From: Diogma glabrata
Taxonomy: Eukaryota > Arthropoda > Insecta > Diptera > Cylindrotomidae
Length of the DNA stretch: 64,000 bases
Direction: 5' to 3'
NCBI GenBank assembly: GCA_963693315.1
Contig: OY856188.1
Location: 215,214,953 to 215,278,952, forward strand
Shown: positions 63,088 through 64,000 of the stretch, piece after piece
Layout of the letters: every line of letters begins with the position of its first letter
Numbering within the stretch: position 1 is the stretch's first letter
Translations under genes and position numbers: made by a program
The notes under the pieces: generated by a model
Database searches by the model: none
What the model was told of the DNA's origin: nothing
Seen by the model: the letters and a program-made list of their open reading frames with translations, nothing else

Positions 63088-64000
63088 AGGCAGATCACCT
63101 GTCGACTTGACTTTGGAGCAGACGATTAATGCTGATGCCGGTAATACCTTGACTGGTGTTAGCCATTTTACAAATTCTATCGCTGCACGAGAAAGATGGG
63201 CTCTTAGTCATAGTGTCAGAACTAAAATTATGTCGTTTGTAAAAGCAGAAATCGGATTATCTCAAGCAGATGATACTTCTTATACGTTACAGAAGAATCG
63301 AATCGAGAAAGACTCTAAGACTCTAAACAGTATTGTTGAAACGATCAAGAAAACAATGAATCCTTTTTCAGAAAATGTATATAAAGATAGTTTGTTCAAT
63401 TTGTCAACTGGTAAAGCGGCATCCTTAAATGTTACCAATTGTTTACTCAACGTTAAGTCTATAGGTAAAGAACAAAAGTTAAATTTTTTTTCGGAATGCT
63501 TCGAAGATTCATCAAGATTTGTGAGACCAATAACTCGTAATAAAATAAATAACTTCGCTTCAGATTGTATTAAAAAAAGTATAAAGAGTACCACCGGAGA
63601 CAAAAAAACATTAATTAAAATGGAACGAGATATTTTTGGACGTCTGTTAGCAATTGCTATAAATCAAAAAGTTGACATTGAGTACTGTCTGTCATTCCCT
63701 CTTGCGCCTGTACCTCCTGCACTATTTCACTGTTCAGGCGACATGATGAAGACGGATAAGTCAACTTTAGCTAAACAATTGACTGCAAAGATTGCACCAG
63801 CTACTCCCGGAAAAGTCGACATAAAAATCATTGATGGTTTTTATTATTTGTATCAAATTGGCTCTACTTTGCCACAAACATTTGGAAAAATAGCAGAATC
63901 GATATTGATGAAACTGTGTTCGAAAAATACTCCGGAAGTACATATCATATTTGATAGATATTTAACGCCTTCTATTAAAGATTGCGAACGACAAAATCGA
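63077..64000 (+). CDS. Exon 3, C-terminal part with possible PIN/FEN-like nuclease motifs (open to edge)
   Basis: 308 codons without a stop: SPVDLTLEQTINADAGNTLT, ARERWALSHSVRTKI, MNPFSENVYKDSL, NFFSECFEDSSRFVRPITRN, NFASDCIKKSIKST, DIFGRLLAIAINQKVDIEYC, SFPLAPVPPALFH. Near the end come VDIKIIDGFYYLYQIGS (Asp codon at 63833), LPQTFGKIAESIL and VHIIFDRYLTPSIKDCERQ (Asp codon at 63953). The pair of hydrophobic strands each ending in Asp, with a YQ helix after the first and K...ER after the second, resembles the N-terminal acidic sites of FEN/XPG-type flap nucleases. That assignment is my inference. The protein continues past the window. Confidence 0.65.

Larger units (their letters stand above)
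58328..64000 (+). pseudogene. Multi-exon zinc-finger gene of an uncharacterised, TE-associated family (runs off window)
   Basis: I assemble it as exon 1 (58328-58366 and 59866-60064, split by MITE D), exon 2 (60919-60972) and exon 3 (61078 to the window end), joined by phase-0 GT-AG introns. Exon 1 holds a CxxC...C...GYH...C zinc finger. Exon 3 holds a second CxxC...YHxxC finger, then conserved blocks of a family seen in insects, cnidarians and molluscs, some members of which are labelled tesmin/TSO1-like in databases. That label is from memory. Defects: one frame change near the end of exon 1, one near 62400, a TAG at 62781, and one near 63077 with a TAG at 63087. The last 308 codons are open to the edge. 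It is a recent pseudogene, or a transposon gene, or partly damaged by read errors. Confidence 0.7.

Overview
The window looks like arthropod, most likely insect, intergenic or heterochromatic DNA. It is very AT-rich and packed with transposable elements (BEL/Pao LTR, RTE-type and jockey-like non-LTR, Penelope-like, hAT, Tigger-like and Helitron-like), has five long (TA)n arrays and several tandem satellites, and contains no recognisable tRNA, rRNA or compact gene cluster. A decayed exon of the animal rhomboid protease family (about 41.2-41.5 kb) is the clearest host-gene trace. The exact order cannot be fixed from sequence alone.

Layout. 0-2.5 kb: a dispersed repeat, then a MITE (A) between two (TA)n arrays. 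3-16.4 kb: a 159-bp satellite, interrupted by a Helitron-like element carrying a 287-bp tandem array and by a 6.55-kb BEL/Pao retrotransposon whose 5-bp target duplication is intact. 16.4-19.4 kb: an AT-rich repeat (an inverted partner lies at 48.2-49.75 kb) and a second copy of the 0-0.6 kb repeat. 19.5-29.4 kb: two copies of a large repeat built from 629-bp higher-order units, with an RTE element bearing an intact 1028-aa ORF between them. 32.1-37.1 kb: (TA)n - MITE B - (TA)n - MITE C - (TA)n, with jockey-like debris inside B. 37.6-41.1 kb: a 3.5-kb non-autonomous hAT-like element with a perfect 8-bp duplication and an internal 117-bp-arm palindrome. 41.2-41.5 kb: rhomboid fragment. 48-52.2 kb: the inverted repeat partner and a head-to-head pair of Penelope-like 3' ends inside a 141-bp tandem array. 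52.9-55.2 kb: a broken APE-type non-LTR element. 55.9-56.6 kb: hAT transposase remnant. 57.6-64 kb: a multi-exon gene, probably a pseudogene, of a zinc-finger family I recognise by pattern but cannot name, split by a Tigger-like MITE (D) that itself hosts another MITE (E).

Most notable: (1) removing MITE D and one TA restores an open zinc-finger exon, which joins by phase-0 GT-AG introns to the downstream ORF; (2) the C-terminal part of that gene, running off the window, shows motifs suggestive of a PIN/FEN-like nuclease; (3) at least four MITE families share one design, TA target, ends abutting TA DNA, and a family-specific short word reiterated inside the element, and two of them share a common end scaffold.
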